Assembly: GCF_000802305.1 (NCBI RefSeq)
Contig: NZ_JTDK01000002.1
Coordinates: 1-64,000, forward strand
DNA: 64,000 nucleotides
Direction: 5' to 3'
Source of the DNA: Microbacterium mangrovi
GTDB taxonomy: Bacteria > Actinomycetota > Actinomycetes > Actinomycetales > Microbacteriaceae
A program made the position numbers and the translations under genes. Under the pieces are notes generated by a model. The model searched no databases, was not told the DNA's origin, and worked only from the letters and a program-made list of their open reading frames with translations. Positions 51,655-61,203 of the stretch are shown piece by piece. Every line of letters begins with the position of its first letter. Position 1 is the first letter of the stretch.

Positions 51655-52848
51655 ATGACCGTCCCCACGCCCACGCGCGACGACAAGTTCTCCTTCGGTC
51701 TCTGGACGATCGGCTACAACGGCGCCGACCCGTTCGGCGGCCCCACCCGCCCCGCCCTCGACGTGGTGCACGTCGTCGAGAAGCTCTCCGAGCTGGGCGC
51801 CTACGGCCTCACCTTCCACGACGACGACCTCTTCGCGTTCGGCTCCACCGACGCCGAGCGCCAGAACCAGATCGACCGCCTCAAGGGCGCGCTGGGTGCC
51901 ACCGGCCTCATCGTCCCGATGGTGACCACCAACCTCTTCTCCGCCCCGGTCTTCAAGGACGGCGGGTTCACCTCCAACGACCGCGCCGTGCGCCGGTTCG
52001 CGCTGCGCAAGGTGCTGCGCAACCTCGACCTCGCCGCGGAGCTCGGCGCGAAGACCTTCGTCATGTGGGGCGGCCGCGAGGGCGCCGAGTACGACAGCGC
52101 GAAGGACATCCGCGCCGCGCTCGAGCGCTACCGCGAGGCCGTGAACCTGCTCGGCGACTACGTCACCGACAAGGGCTACGACATCCGCTTCGCGATCGAG
52201 CCGAAGCCGAACGAGCCGCGCGGCGACATCCTCCTGCCCACCCTCGGGCACGCGATCGCGTTCATCGACTCCCTGGAGCGTCCGGAGCTCGTCGGCCTCA
52301 ACCCCGAGGTCGGGCACGAGCAGATGGCCGGACTCAACTTCGCCGCCGGCATCGCGCAGGCGCTCGACCGCGGCAAGCTCTTCCACATCGACCTCAACGG
52401 CCAGCGCGGCATCAAGTACGACCAGGACCTCGTGTTCGGCCACGGCGACCTGCACAACGCGTTCGCGCTCGTCGACCTGCTCGAGAACGGCGGCCCGAAC
52501 GGCGGACCCGCGTACGACGGTCCGCGCCACTTCGACTACAAGCCCTCGCGCACCGAGGACGAGACCGGCGTGTGGGACTCGGCTGCGGCCAACATGCGCA
52601 TGTACCTGCTGCTGAAGGAGCGCGCCCGCGCGTTCCGGGCCGACCCCGAGGTGCAGGAAGCCCTCGCCGCGGCCCGCGTCGACGAGCTGCGCCAGCCCAC
52701 GCTCGGCGCCGGCGAGTCCTACGACGACCTCCTGGCCGACCGCTCCGCCTACGAGGACTTCGACCCCGCCGGCTACTTCGGTGCCCGCGGCTTCGGCTTC
52801 GTCCGCCTGCAGCAGCTGGCCGCCGAGCACCTGATGGGTGCTCGCTGA
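51655..52848 (+). CDS. xylA: xylose isomerase
   Basis: 397 residues; converts D-xylose to D-xylulose (and glucose to fructose). It is the actinobacterial class I enzyme: catalytic His55 in FHDDDL, metal-site [10 protein letters not shown] (about 181-190), GLNPEVGHE, and HFDYKPSR near the C-terminus. AACAGGA precedes the ATG. xylB starts one base after its stop (TGAGATG), so the two are translated together. Controlled by the divergent ROK repressor. Confidence 0.97.
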   Translation: MTVPTPTRDDKFSFGLWTIGYNGADPFGGPTRPALDVVHVVEKLSELGAYGLTFHDDDLFAFGSTDAERQNQIDRLKGALGATGLIVPMVTTNLFSAPVFKDGGFTSNDRAVRRFALRKVLRNLDLAAELGAKTFVMWGGREGAEYDSAKDIRAALERYREAVNLLGDYVTDKGYDIRFAIEPKPNEPRGDILLPTLGHAIAFIDSLERPELVGLNPEVGHEQMAGLNFAAGIAQALDRGKLFHIDLNGQRGIKYDQDLVFGHGDLHNAFALVDLLENGGPNGGPAYDGPRHFDYKPSRTEDETGVWDSAAANMRMYLLLKERARAFRADPEVQEALAAARVDELRQPTLGAGESYDDLLADRSAYEDFDPAGYFGARGFGFVRLQQLAAEHLMGAR

Positions 52849-52849
52849 G

Positions 52850-54247
52850 ATGACCGATCGCACGCTCGTCGCCGGTGTCGACTCGTCGACCCAGTCCTGC
52901 AAGGTGGTGATCGTCGATCTCGCCACCGGCGACGTCGTGCGCACCGGCCGCGCCTCCCATCCGGAGGGCACCGAAGTCGACCCGGACGCGTGGTGGGTCG
53001 CACTGCAGAGTGCGATCCGGGATGCCGGCGGCCTCGACGACGTCGCGGCCGTCTCGATCGGCGGTCAGCAGCACGGCATGGTCGCGCTGGATTCCGAGGG
53101 CCGGGTCATCCGTCCGGCGCTGCTGTGGAACGACACCCGCTCGGCGGATGCCGCAGCCGACCTCGTCCGCGAGGTCGGCGCCGCGGAGTACGCCCGGCGT
53201 ACCGGCGTCGTCCCGGTGGCGTCCTTCACCGCGACGAAGCTGCGCTGGCTGCGCGACGCGGAGCCCGAGAACGCGGCCCGTGTCGCCGCCGTCGCCCTTC
53301 CGCACGACTGGCTGACCTGGCGGCTGCGCGGCTTCGGCCCCGACGACCCGCAGCTCGACGAGCTGGTGACCGACCGCTCCGACGCATCCGGCACCGCCTA
53401 CCACGGCCCGGACGGCTACGATCGCGACCTGCTCGTGCGCGCCCTCGGCCACGACGCCGTACTGCCGCGTGTGCTCGGCCCGGCGGAGTCGGTGCGGGCC
53501 GGCGAGCTCGTCGTCGGAGCCGGCTCGGGCGACAACGCCGGCGCCGCGCTCGGTCTGGACGCCGCCCCCGGCGACGTCGTCGTGTCGCTCGGCACCTCCG
53601 GCACGGTGTTCGCGGTGACCGACCGGCCCACGGCGGATGCCACCGGAACAGTCGCCGGATTCGCCGACGCCACCGGCCGCTACCTCCCTCTCATCGCGAC
53701 GCTGAACGCCGCCCGCGTGCTCGACGCGGTCGCCGCGCTGCTGGCCGTCTCGCACGACGAACTCGGCGCCCTGGCACTCGAGGCCGAACCGGGCGCCGGA
53801 GGCGTCGTCCTGGTGCCGTGGTTCGAGGGCGAGCGCACTCCGAACCTGCCGGATGCCCGGGCATCCGTCTCGGGGCTGACCCTCGCCACGACGACCCGCC
53901 CGCATCTCGCCCGTGCCGCGATCGAGGGGATGCTCTGCTCCCTCGCCCTCGGCCTCGAAGCGATCCGCGCCCAGGGCGTCGACGCGCGCCGCATCCGCCT
54001 CATCGGCGGTGCCGCGCGAAACCCGGCGGTCTCCCGCATCGCCGCACAGGTCTTCGACCTCCCGGTGACGGTGCCCGAACCCGCGGAGTACGTCGCGCTC
54101 GGGGCCGCCCGCCAGGCCGGGTGGGCGCTGACCGGGGAGCGCCCCGCCTGGCAGGTGCCGGTGGAGGCATCCCCCGCCGTCGACACCCGCCCCGAGATCC
54201 TGGCGGCGTATCGCGCAGCGGCGGACGCCGCGGCCCGGGAGGCATGA
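52850..54247 (+). CDS. xylB: xylulokinase
   Basis: 465 residues, FGGY family. [10 protein letters not shown] (~9-18) is the phosphate-1 loop, GGQQHGMV the sugar contact, WNDTRS the catalytic region (Asp ~98 typical), and GTSGTVFAV the phosphate-2 loop; IGGAARNP lies near the C-terminus. It phosphorylates D-xylulose to feed the pentose-phosphate pathway. Length agrees with the family (~470-500). Second gene of the xylose operon. Confidence 0.95.
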   Translation: MTDRTLVAGVDSSTQSCKVVIVDLATGDVVRTGRASHPEGTEVDPDAWWVALQSAIRDAGGLDDVAAVSIGGQQHGMVALDSEGRVIRPALLWNDTRSADAAADLVREVGAAEYARRTGVVPVASFTATKLRWLRDAEPENAARVAAVALPHDWLTWRLRGFGPDDPQLDELVTDRSDASGTAYHGPDGYDRDLLVRALGHDAVLPRVLGPAESVRAGELVVGAGSGDNAGAALGLDAAPGDVVVSLGTSGTVFAVTDRPTADATGTVAGFADATGRYLPLIATLNAARVLDAVAALLAVSHDELGALALEAEPGAGGVVLVPWFEGERTPNLPDARASVSGLTLATTTRPHLARAAIEGMLCSLALGLEAIRAQGVDARRIRLIGGAARNPAVSRIAAQVFDLPVTVPEPAEYVALGAARQAGWALTGERPAWQVPVEASPAVDTRPEILAAYRAAADAAAREA

Positions 54248-54313
54248 GCGACGGAGGACCACGCAACCGGGAGGCGCGCCGTACCTCCGAAAAGGCAATG
54301 AGGATCTGGGCAA

Positions 54314-54346
54314 TATACTGATTCTCAGATCATTCTTAATGATCTG
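54314..54346 (+). promoter_or_regulatory. AT-rich palindrome and -10 box before the wall-polymer locus
   Basis: TATACT (54314-54319) is a consensus-like -10 box. Seven bases later CAGATCATT-CTT-AATGATCTG (54326-54346) is a perfect 9-bp stem with a 3-nt loop, then TTTCCC. Read from xylB it is a plausible terminator; read with the -10 box it could be an operator over the start of the next transcript. The whole patch (about 54295-54355) is far AT-richer than its surroundings. Confidence 0.55.
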
Positions 54347-54380
54347 TTTCCCTTGCGTTCACCTCACCCTCCCGGCCCAC

Positions 54381-56957
54381 ATGCACTCCGTAGTCCTCTC
54401 CTTGATCGTCGTCGTGCGCGCCGACGGCACTGAGTTGGACGAGTTCCTGGCTTCGCTGGCCACGCAGGTGCTCACCGACGTCGAGTGCATCTTCGCCGTG
54501 ATCGGCTCCGACGCACTGCAGCTGCGCGTGGCGGAGGCCGTCGACGACCGCGGCATCCGCGCCACGGTCCTCCAGGCCTCCGTCCCCGACGCCTCCACGG
54601 CACGGCGCGAGGCGCTCGCCCGGGCCGCCGGCGACTGGGTCACCTTCCCGAACGCACGGGATGTGCTGGGACGCAACTACGTCGAAGCTCTCGTGGGCGA
54701 GATCACCGAGCACGGCGAATCGGTCGATGCGATCGCCGTTCCCGGTCGCAGTCTGAGCTCGACCGCCGCGTGGGTCGAACCCCACCCGGGCCGCACCGTC
54801 GCACTCGATGCGACGCTGAACGGTCTGACCGGGGATGTCAGCCGGCTGGCCCTGCGCCGCTCTCCGGTCGGGCCGGCCGGAGAGACCACCGACCAGTACT
54901 ACGACGAGCTTCTGGTGATCGACCTGCTCGAGCACCGCGGCGCTCCGACCGCGGTCCGCTTCGTGGGCGGCACTCTCTATCTCCGGCGACCGCTCCCTCC
55001 CCTCGACGCGCAGACCGCGCGGCTGCGCGGGGATGCCGCCCGCTATCTCGCGCTCCTCGATGAGATCGCCCGACGTCTTCCCGACTCTCCCGCCCAGACG
55101 TCCTGGAAGCACTGGTACTCACTGCGAACCATTTCGCGTCTCCTGGCCTTCGAAAACACCACCGTGCGACGCGCGACCTCCCTCCGCGGGGCGGACGGCG
55201 CGCGGTTCCGCGCGGCATTCCGCGACGTCCTCGCTCTTTTCGACGACCAGCTCTTCTCGTCGCACGCCGAGCGAGCGGATGCCGCCGACGAACGCCGTGA
55301 CATGCTCCTGGCGCTCAAGGGGCGCACCGGCGTCGCCGCGGCCGCGCACATCGTCGGCGTGGATGCCGATGCGGCGCTGATGCAGGTGCGGCACACCCGC
55401 TGGTCGCCCACGTCGACCGAAGAGCTGCAGACCGACGGTGCGCCCGCCGAGCCCGTCTACGGCAAGCGCCGCGCCGTCGAGGCGTTCGGCTCGACGATCT
55501 ATCAAGAACGCATCGTGTGGATTCCGATCCATGGCCGCCACAGCCTGCGGGTGGACGGCGTCGATGTCGCGATCCTGCTCGCCGACGGGGAAGCCCCGGC
55601 CGTCCCCGACGATCCCCATGCCTTCGCGGCGCAGGTCGAGGACCATCTGCGGCCCGGATCCGCCGTCGGCGCAGCACCGGAGACCCCCGGTCGTCAGGGC
55701 TGGCGTGCCGCGCTGCGCCAGGCGCGGAGGTCGTGGCTGAGCCGTGCCGCGGTGGTGCGTGGCCTGGCGCGCGTTCCCGGAGTCGCGAGCGGATTCGACG
55801 ATGCCTGGCTGCTGATGGACCGTGCCAACATGGGCCGCGACAACGCCGAGCACATGTATCGGTGGCTGATGGAGCATCACCCCGAGGTCAACGCGTGGTT
55901 CGTGCTGCGTTCGGATTCGCCCGACTTCGCGCGGCTCAAGGCCGAAGGGTTCCGTCTCGTCCCGTACGGGTCGCTGCGGCACCAGCTCCTGCTGAACAAG
56001 ACCACGCAGTACCTGTCCTCGCATGTCGGCATCGATGTGAGCCGTCCGATCTTCGATCGCTATCTGCTGCGACACGCGCCGTGGACGTTCACCTTCCTGC
56101 AGCACGGGGTGATCCACAACGACCTGTCGATCTGGCTGAACAGGCAGAAGATGCGCCTGTTCATCACATCGACCCCGCAGGAGCACGAGGCCATCGCCGG
56201 CGATGACTCGCCCTACGTCTTCACAGATCGCGAAGCCCGCATGACCGGGCTCCCCCGGTTCGACAGCCTGCGCCGCATCGCCGATGCCGCGCCGGTCGAG
56301 AAGCGGCGCTCGATCGTGATCGCCCCCACCTGGCGCAATGGACTGTTCGAGCCTCCGACGGCGTCCGGCGAACTCCGCAAGCCCAAGGCGGGGTTCCGCG
56401 ATTCGCCGTTCATCCGGTCCATCCTCGGCGTGCTGGGAGACGACCGCCTGCGCTCCCTCGCGCAGCGCGGGTACACGGTCACCTTCGTTCCGCACCCGAA
56501 TCTCGCCGAGCACTTTCCGTACGACGCCATCCCCGACCATGTCGAGGTGACCACCTACGACAAAGCCGACGTACAGGAACTCATCGGCAACGCCGCCGTG
56601 TTCCTCACCGACTACTCGTCAGTGGCATTCGACGCGGCATTCGCCGAGGCGAGGGTGGTCTACATGCACATCGACGGCGGGGCGGTCTACGGCATCACGC
56701 ACACGCTGTACCCCGGCTACTTCGACTTCGAGCGGGACGGGTTCGGTCCGGTCTGCACGACGGCCGATGCGGCGATGCAGGCCATCGATGACGCTGTCGC
56801 CGGCCGCACGCCGCACCTCTACCGCAAGCGCGTGCGCGACACTTTCCCTTACTGGGATCAGGGCGCGTGCGCGCGCGTCTTCGACGCGGCGATCACTGAC
56901 CTGAATCTGCGCATCGGCGAACCGGACCGACGCCCTGGGGAGTACAGCATCACATGA
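54381..56957 (+). CDS. TagF-like glycerophosphotransferase with N-terminal GT-A-like domain
   Basis: 858 residues from the ATG at 54381 (an ATG at 54339 is in frame but lies inside a hairpin). N-terminal ~230 residues resemble a GT2 fold (SLIVVVRADGTELDEFLASL, then ASTARREALARAAGDWVTFP), though the DxD motif is not clear. The C-terminal ~390 residues are a CDP-glycerol/ribitol phosphotransferase domain: HMYRWLMEHHPEVNAWFVLR, FLQHGVIHNDLS, TWRNGLF, HPNL and FLTDYSSVAFDAA. It probably builds a polyol-phosphate wall polymer. First gene of a coupled three-gene set (4-bp overlaps). Confidence 0.88.
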   Translation: MHSVVLSLIVVVRADGTELDEFLASLATQVLTDVECIFAVIGSDALQLRVAEAVDDRGIRATVLQASVPDASTARREALARAAGDWVTFPNARDVLGRNYVEALVGEITEHGESVDAIAVPGRSLSSTAAWVEPHPGRTVALDATLNGLTGDVSRLALRRSPVGPAGETTDQYYDELLVIDLLEHRGAPTAVRFVGGTLYLRRPLPPLDAQTARLRGDAARYLALLDEIARRLPDSPAQTSWKHWYSLRTISRLLAFENTTVRRATSLRGADGARFRAAFRDVLALFDDQLFSSHAERADAADERRDMLLALKGRTGVAAAAHIVGVDADAALMQVRHTRWSPTSTEELQTDGAPAEPVYGKRRAVEAFGSTIYQERIVWIPIHGRHSLRVDGVDVAILLADGEAPAVPDDPHAFAAQVEDHLRPGSAVGAAPETPGRQGWRAALRQARRSWLSRAAVVRGLARVPGVASGFDDAWLLMDRANMGRDNAEHMYRWLMEHHPEVNAWFVLRSDSPDFARLKAEGFRLVPYGSLRHQLLLNKTTQYLSSHVGIDVSRPIFDRYLLRHAPWTFTFLQHGVIHNDLSIWLNRQKMRLFITSTPQEHEAIAGDDSPYVFTDREARMTGLPRFDSLRRIADAAPVEKRRSIVIAPTWRNGLFEPPTASGELRKPKAGFRDSPFIRSILGVLGDDRLRSLAQRGYTVTFVPHPNLAEHFPYDAIPDHVEVTTYDKADVQELIGNAAVFLTDYSSVAFDAAFAEARVVYMHIDGGAVYGITHTLYPGYFDFERDGFGPVCTTADAAMQAIDDAVAGRTPHLYRKRVRDTFPYWDQGACARVFDAAITDLNLRIGEPDRRPGEYSIT

Positions 56958-57802
56958 CGACAGCACCACGCCGCCTGGCGCGCCGGCTCCGGAGCGCCGC
57001 GCAGAAGTTGCGCGCATCCGGCCGTGAACGACCGGCCGCGAGGCCCCTCTTCGTTGTGAAACAGGCGGCGTGCCCAGACGGCCGCATCCTGACGGTGGCG
57101 GTCAAGTTCCTTCAACCGCGGCACGAATCCACGAAGCTCCGGATCGGCACCGACGTCCTGATCGATCCCTGCTACTCGGCTGGGGATGTGGACCGCTTCG
57201 TGGTCGACCTCGGTGTCGTCCTGCCGGCATCGGGCACACACGCACTCAAACTCGTCGACGGTGAGCGCGAGTTCCCGCTCACCGCTCCCAGTCGGGATTC
57301 CTCAGGGGCGGTCGAGGGACCGCTGACGCGAGAGAACCATTGGTACCGAGTTTCTGACGAGAAGGACGGAGCAGCTGTCACGGTCGTCACGCCGAAGGCT
57401 GCGACCGTCGTCCGGGGCATCCGGTCATCCGTCGACGGGATCGTTCTCCTTCTCGACGCGGCGGTCACCGAGGGCAGTCTCGTCCTCCGCAATCGCGGCC
57501 GAACAGTGGCGATCGAGCCGATCGCCGAGGCCAATGGATGGACGGTGACCTTGGCGGGGCTGAAGTCCGGCGCACAGCTCGATCCCGAGTACTGGGACTT
57601 CGCCTTCAAGAGGAACGGTGAAGAGACCGCGGTCGTCGGCGACACCGGGGATCTCGCGCGCTATGGGAGTGCTGTCAACGTCCCGATGCTCGTCTACCGG
57701 GATGCTTCGGGGACGGCGCTCTACTCGAAGGTCTATTTCACCGGCGATGGCCGTCTCGCGGTTCGCACGGGAAATTGGAGAGAGTCGCAGGTCGCCCGAT
57801 GA
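56954..57802 (+). CDS. unknown protein of the wall-polymer operon
   Basis: 282 residues, overlapping both neighbours by 4 bp. The N-terminus is very basic (RRLARRLRSAAQKLRASGR), with no signal or membrane segment; the rest is beta-rich (two or three sandwich-like units of ~85 residues). I do not recognise a family. Its fixed place between a TagF-like enzyme and a GT4-Stealth fusion implies a structural or substrate-binding part in the same complex at the inner membrane. Confidence 0.7.
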   Translation: MTTAPRRLARRLRSAAQKLRASGRERPAARPLFVVKQAACPDGRILTVAVKFLQPRHESTKLRIGTDVLIDPCYSAGDVDRFVVDLGVVLPASGTHALKLVDGEREFPLTAPSRDSSGAVEGPLTRENHWYRVSDEKDGAAVTVVTPKAATVVRGIRSSVDGIVLLLDAAVTEGSLVLRNRGRTVAIEPIAEANGWTVTLAGLKSGAQLDPEYWDFAFKRNGEETAVVGDTGDLARYGSAVNVPMLVYRDASGTALYSKVYFTGDGRLAVRTGNWRESQVAR

Positions 57803-60327
57803 AGGTCACGTACGTCCTCACGACGGCGGATGCCGCCGGGGGCACCGAGCGCACGATCATCTCTCAAGCGAACTGGATGGCGGACCACGCCGAGGTCACG
57901 ATCCTGTCGCTGCACAAGGCCGCGAGTGCATCCCATTTCGCGGTCGACCCGCGCGTGAAGGTGAAGTACGCGACGAAGCGCCGCGACGAGACGCTTCGCC
58001 CCTCACTTCTCATCCCCCGAATCTGGGACGACCAGTTCGACGCAGGGTCGGACTCGGCTGTCGAAGACGCCTTCCGTCGTGTGAGTGCGGATATCGTTGT
58101 GACAACGACCCCCGCTCTCGCTCTGCTGGCGAGTCGATTCGTCCCGCCTCGAGCGCGGATCGTGCACCAGGAGCACCGATTCTCCGCGGCCCGCGGTCCG
58201 GGGTTTGATCCTCTTCGAGCCTGCGCCCACCGACTGGATGCCATTGTGGTCCTGACTGCTCGGAACGCGGATTGGATCCGCACGGAGCTGGGCGAGGATG
58301 CGCCGCGAATCGGTGTCGTCGCGAACGGCGTCGACGTTGCATCGTTCGCCCAGAGCTCACTGCGCCAGCCTCTGGTGATGTCGGCCGGCCGTTTCGTGCC
58401 CGCCAAACAGTTCGATCATCTTGTCCGCGCATTCGCCGTCGCGACCGAACAGCATCCGGAATGGCGTCTGCGAATCTATGGCGACGGGCCGGCGAAGCCG
58501 CGTATTCTCACCGAGATCCGACGCAACGGGCTCGAGACCAGGGTTGAGTTGCCCGGCGCGGTCTCCGACATCGATTCCCAGCTGGCGAAAGCGTCGATCT
58601 TCGCGCTCTCCTCACGATCCGAGGCCCTGCCGATGACGCTCCTGGAGGCGCAGGCCGCGGGGGTTCCGGTCGTCAGTTACGACACGGCGACCGGACCACG
58701 AGAAATCCTTGATGCGACGCGGGGCGGCATCATCGTGCCTATGAACAGCCGTATGGGCCTCGCCAGCGGCTTGCGGACACTGATGGCGGACGAGGAACGC
58801 CGACTCGAGTTCGGGCGACGGGCGCGGGAAGCCGCCTGGCAGTTCGACTCCGACAACGTCATGCCCGCCTGGCTCACGATCTTCGGGGAGCTGCTGGCGT
58901 CGGAGAAGCGACCTTCGGCGTCGGCACCCCGAGAGGCGGTGGAACCGATCAACGACGCGGCACCGGCTGTCGACGGAGAATCCCTACGAATGGCCGTGAT
59001 CGCGCGACTCGAGGCCGAGGGCGTGAAGTGGAGACCCGCTACGCCGCGCGAGTCCGCATGGCGCATTGCAGCGGCCCACGAGGATGTCGCGTCCGTGCTT
59101 CGCGCGATTCACGCTGTCGACCTCCCGATACAGGTCAGCGCCCGATGGAACAACGAACTGCTCGCGACGCCATGGACGCCGACAACGCTGGCCCCCGTGG
59201 TCGCGCCCTCAGCGACCGCCCTCACGCTGGATGACGCATCGGGCCGGTTGCTCGGATCGATTCAGCTGTGGCCGACGGTCGACGGACAGCGCATTAGTCC
59301 GGATGGGCGTGACGGCCCCGCCTCTGTTGACGACTCCCGCTGGCAGCGGTGGATGGAAGACGGAACGGCGACGCCGTCGGGCCTGCCTTATTGGAACACC
59401 ATCAGCTTCCCCATCGATGTCGTCTACACGTGGGTCGACGGCAGCGACCCCGCATGGCGCGCGCGGCGCGCCCCGTTCCTGGTTGACGGCAGTGTTGACG
59501 TGGCGCATGACAGTGCTCGTGAGGAGCGGTACGTGAGCCGCGACGAGCTGTACTACTCGATCCGCTCTGTCAGGCGCTATCTGCCGTGGGTGCGCAATAT
59601 CTTCGTCGTCACTGATCGACAGACCCCGAGCCGCGTTCTGAACGAGTTCCCCGATGTCCAGGTCGTCGACCACACCGAGATCTTCCCCGACTTCGACTCA
59701 CTGCCGGTTTTCAATTCCCATGCGATCGAGGCCAGCCTGCACCGGATTGGTGGACTCGCCGAACATTTCATCTATTTCAACGACGACTTCATCGTCGCTC
59801 GTCCCCTTCGACCGGATTCATTCTTCTTCTCGAACGGAGTGGCGAAGTTCTTCCCGACGGGAGTTCCCCTCCAGTACGGCGGCACAGACCACGCGCCGCA
59901 TCTGGCCGCCGCGAGCAACAATCGCGCTCTGATCGCCGAGAGCTTCGGGTTCGAGATCACCCACAGCTTGCTGCACGCGCCGTATGCGCATCGTCGATCC
60001 TCGCTGATGGAGATCGAGGATCGCTTCCCCGAACAGCTAAGAGCAACACGCGGTGCGCGTTTCCGGAGCGGAACGGACCTGTCGGTCATGTCCTCGTTCA
60101 GCCAGTACTTCGGGTACGCGCGCGGAACCTACGTCCCCGGGCACATCGGATACCGATACGCCTCGCTACGAGCCGACACTCTTGTGAGCCGTCTGCAACA
60201 CATCCTTGACGACCCGAAGGTCGATGTCGTGGCGGTCGCGGAGCCGATGCAGTCGGATCGTCGGCACCGCGACGAGCACGAGATCCTCGTATCGTTCCTG
60301 GAGGAACTCGTCACCCGTCACCGGTAA
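57799..60327 (+). CDS. GT4 glycosyltransferase-Stealth phosphotransferase fusion
   Basis: 842 residues, start overlapping the previous stop (ATGA). Residues 1-~370 are a GT-B family 4 glycosyltransferase: TADAAGGTERTI at the start, VMSAGRFVPAKQFDHLV and SEALPMTLLEAQAAG (~273) with the conserved Glu pair. A ~90-residue linker leads to a Stealth domain: CR1 IDVVYTWVDGSDPAW (~537), CR2 VRNIFVVTDRQTP (~596), FNDDFIVARPL, CR3 HAPYAHR (~725), CR4 GHIGYRYASL (~780). Stealth proteins transfer sugar-1-phosphate to make phosphodiester-linked polymers. Confidence 0.9.
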   Translation: MKVTYVLTTADAAGGTERTIISQANWMADHAEVTILSLHKAASASHFAVDPRVKVKYATKRRDETLRPSLLIPRIWDDQFDAGSDSAVEDAFRRVSADIVVTTTPALALLASRFVPPRARIVHQEHRFSAARGPGFDPLRACAHRLDAIVVLTARNADWIRTELGEDAPRIGVVANGVDVASFAQSSLRQPLVMSAGRFVPAKQFDHLVRAFAVATEQHPEWRLRIYGDGPAKPRILTEIRRNGLETRVELPGAVSDIDSQLAKASIFALSSRSEALPMTLLEAQAAGVPVVSYDTATGPREILDATRGGIIVPMNSRMGLASGLRTLMADEERRLEFGRRAREAAWQFDSDNVMPAWLTIFGELLASEKRPSASAPREAVEPINDAAPAVDGESLRMAVIARLEAEGVKWRPATPRESAWRIAAAHEDVASVLRAIHAVDLPIQVSARWNNELLATPWTPTTLAPVVAPSATALTLDDASGRLLGSIQLWPTVDGQRISPDGRDGPASVDDSRWQRWMEDGTATPSGLPYWNTISFPIDVVYTWVDGSDPAWRARRAPFLVDGSVDVAHDSAREERYVSRDELYYSIRSVRRYLPWVRNIFVVTDRQTPSRVLNEFPDVQVVDHTEIFPDFDSLPVFNSHAIEASLHRIGGLAEHFIYFNDDFIVARPLRPDSFFFSNGVAKFFPTGVPLQYGGTDHAPHLAAASNNRALIAESFGFEITHSLLHAPYAHRRSSLMEIEDRFPEQLRATRGARFRSGTDLSVMSSFSQYFGYARGTYVPGHIGYRYASLRADTLVSRLQHILDDPKVDVVAVAEPMQSDRRHRDEHEILVSFLEELVTRHR

Positions 60328-60378
60328 GGGCGCCCCTCCACGCTCCGCCCTCAACATGGCCCCCACTAGCATGGTCGG

Positions 60379-61179
60379 ATGGTTACCGTTGATCGACTCC
60401 ACGAGTACGCCGACGACGACGGCAACGTCATCGAGAGCCCTTCCGAGTTCCGGGAAGGCGTGAACGTCCGCTTCCGCGGAAAGAACAATCGGCTCGTCGT
60501 CCACGAGCGCGCACGCATCGTCAAACTCGACCTGACCTTCGACGGCGACAACGGAACGCTCATCCTGGGCGCCGGCACGCGCGACGGCGCGATCCGCGCA
60601 AGCATCCGGGTCGGCCAGGATTCGACGATCACCTTCGGCGACAACGTCACGATGACGTCGACGAGTACGATCAGTGCCGTCGAGGGCACGAGCATCACCT
60701 TCGGCGACGATGTGATGATCGCGAGCGGCAACCAGTTCCGAGCCGACGACGGACACGCCGTCTACGACGTCGTCACGGGCGGACGCGTGAACAAGTCGAG
60801 GAGCATCACCATCGGCAGCCACGTCTGGTTCGCCTACGGTGCGTGCGCCCTCGGTGGATCCGTGGTCGGCGACGGCAGCGTGATCGGGTTCAACGCACTC
60901 GTGACCGGGCGGATCCCCAACAACGTCATCGCCGTCGGCTCACCGGCCAAGGTGGTGCGACGCAACGTCGCCTGGGAGCGCCCGCATCTGTCCCTGACCC
61001 AGCCGCCCTACCGTCCGAATGCAGACGGCATCACGAAGACGAAGAAGTACTGGAAGCTCACCGAGGAACCCGTCGGACCGGTCACGCGTGCGAAGCGCGT
61101 CGTCTTCGCGCGAGGAAACCGCTCGCTGGTCGCCCGCGCGAAGCGCCGGGCGAAGCGCCTGCTCGCCCGCAAGGCGTGA
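60379..61179 (+). CDS. hexapeptide (left-handed beta-helix) acyltransferase
   Basis: 266 residues. A long series of hexapeptide turns (about 55-190), e.g. TITFGDNVTMTS and SVVGDGSVIGFNALVTGRI, ends with the acetyl-CoA-binding NNVIAVGSPAKVVRRN. A C-terminal ~65-residue basic tail (KRVVFARGNRSLVARAKRRAKRLLARK) may bind membrane or polymer phosphate. Likely O-acetylates a sugar of the wall polymer. It starts 51 bp after the fusion gene, in the same direction. Confidence 0.88.
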   Translation: MVTVDRLHEYADDDGNVIESPSEFREGVNVRFRGKNNRLVVHERARIVKLDLTFDGDNGTLILGAGTRDGAIRASIRVGQDSTITFGDNVTMTSTSTISAVEGTSITFGDDVMIASGNQFRADDGHAVYDVVTGGRVNKSRSITIGSHVWFAYGACALGGSVVGDGSVIGFNALVTGRIPNNVIAVGSPAKVVRRNVAWERPHLSLTQPPYRPNADGITKTKKYWKLTEEPVGPVTRAKRVVFARGNRSLVARAKRRAKRLLARKA

Positions 61180-61203
61180 CGGCGCCGGCCGGTCCCGCCG
61201 CGG

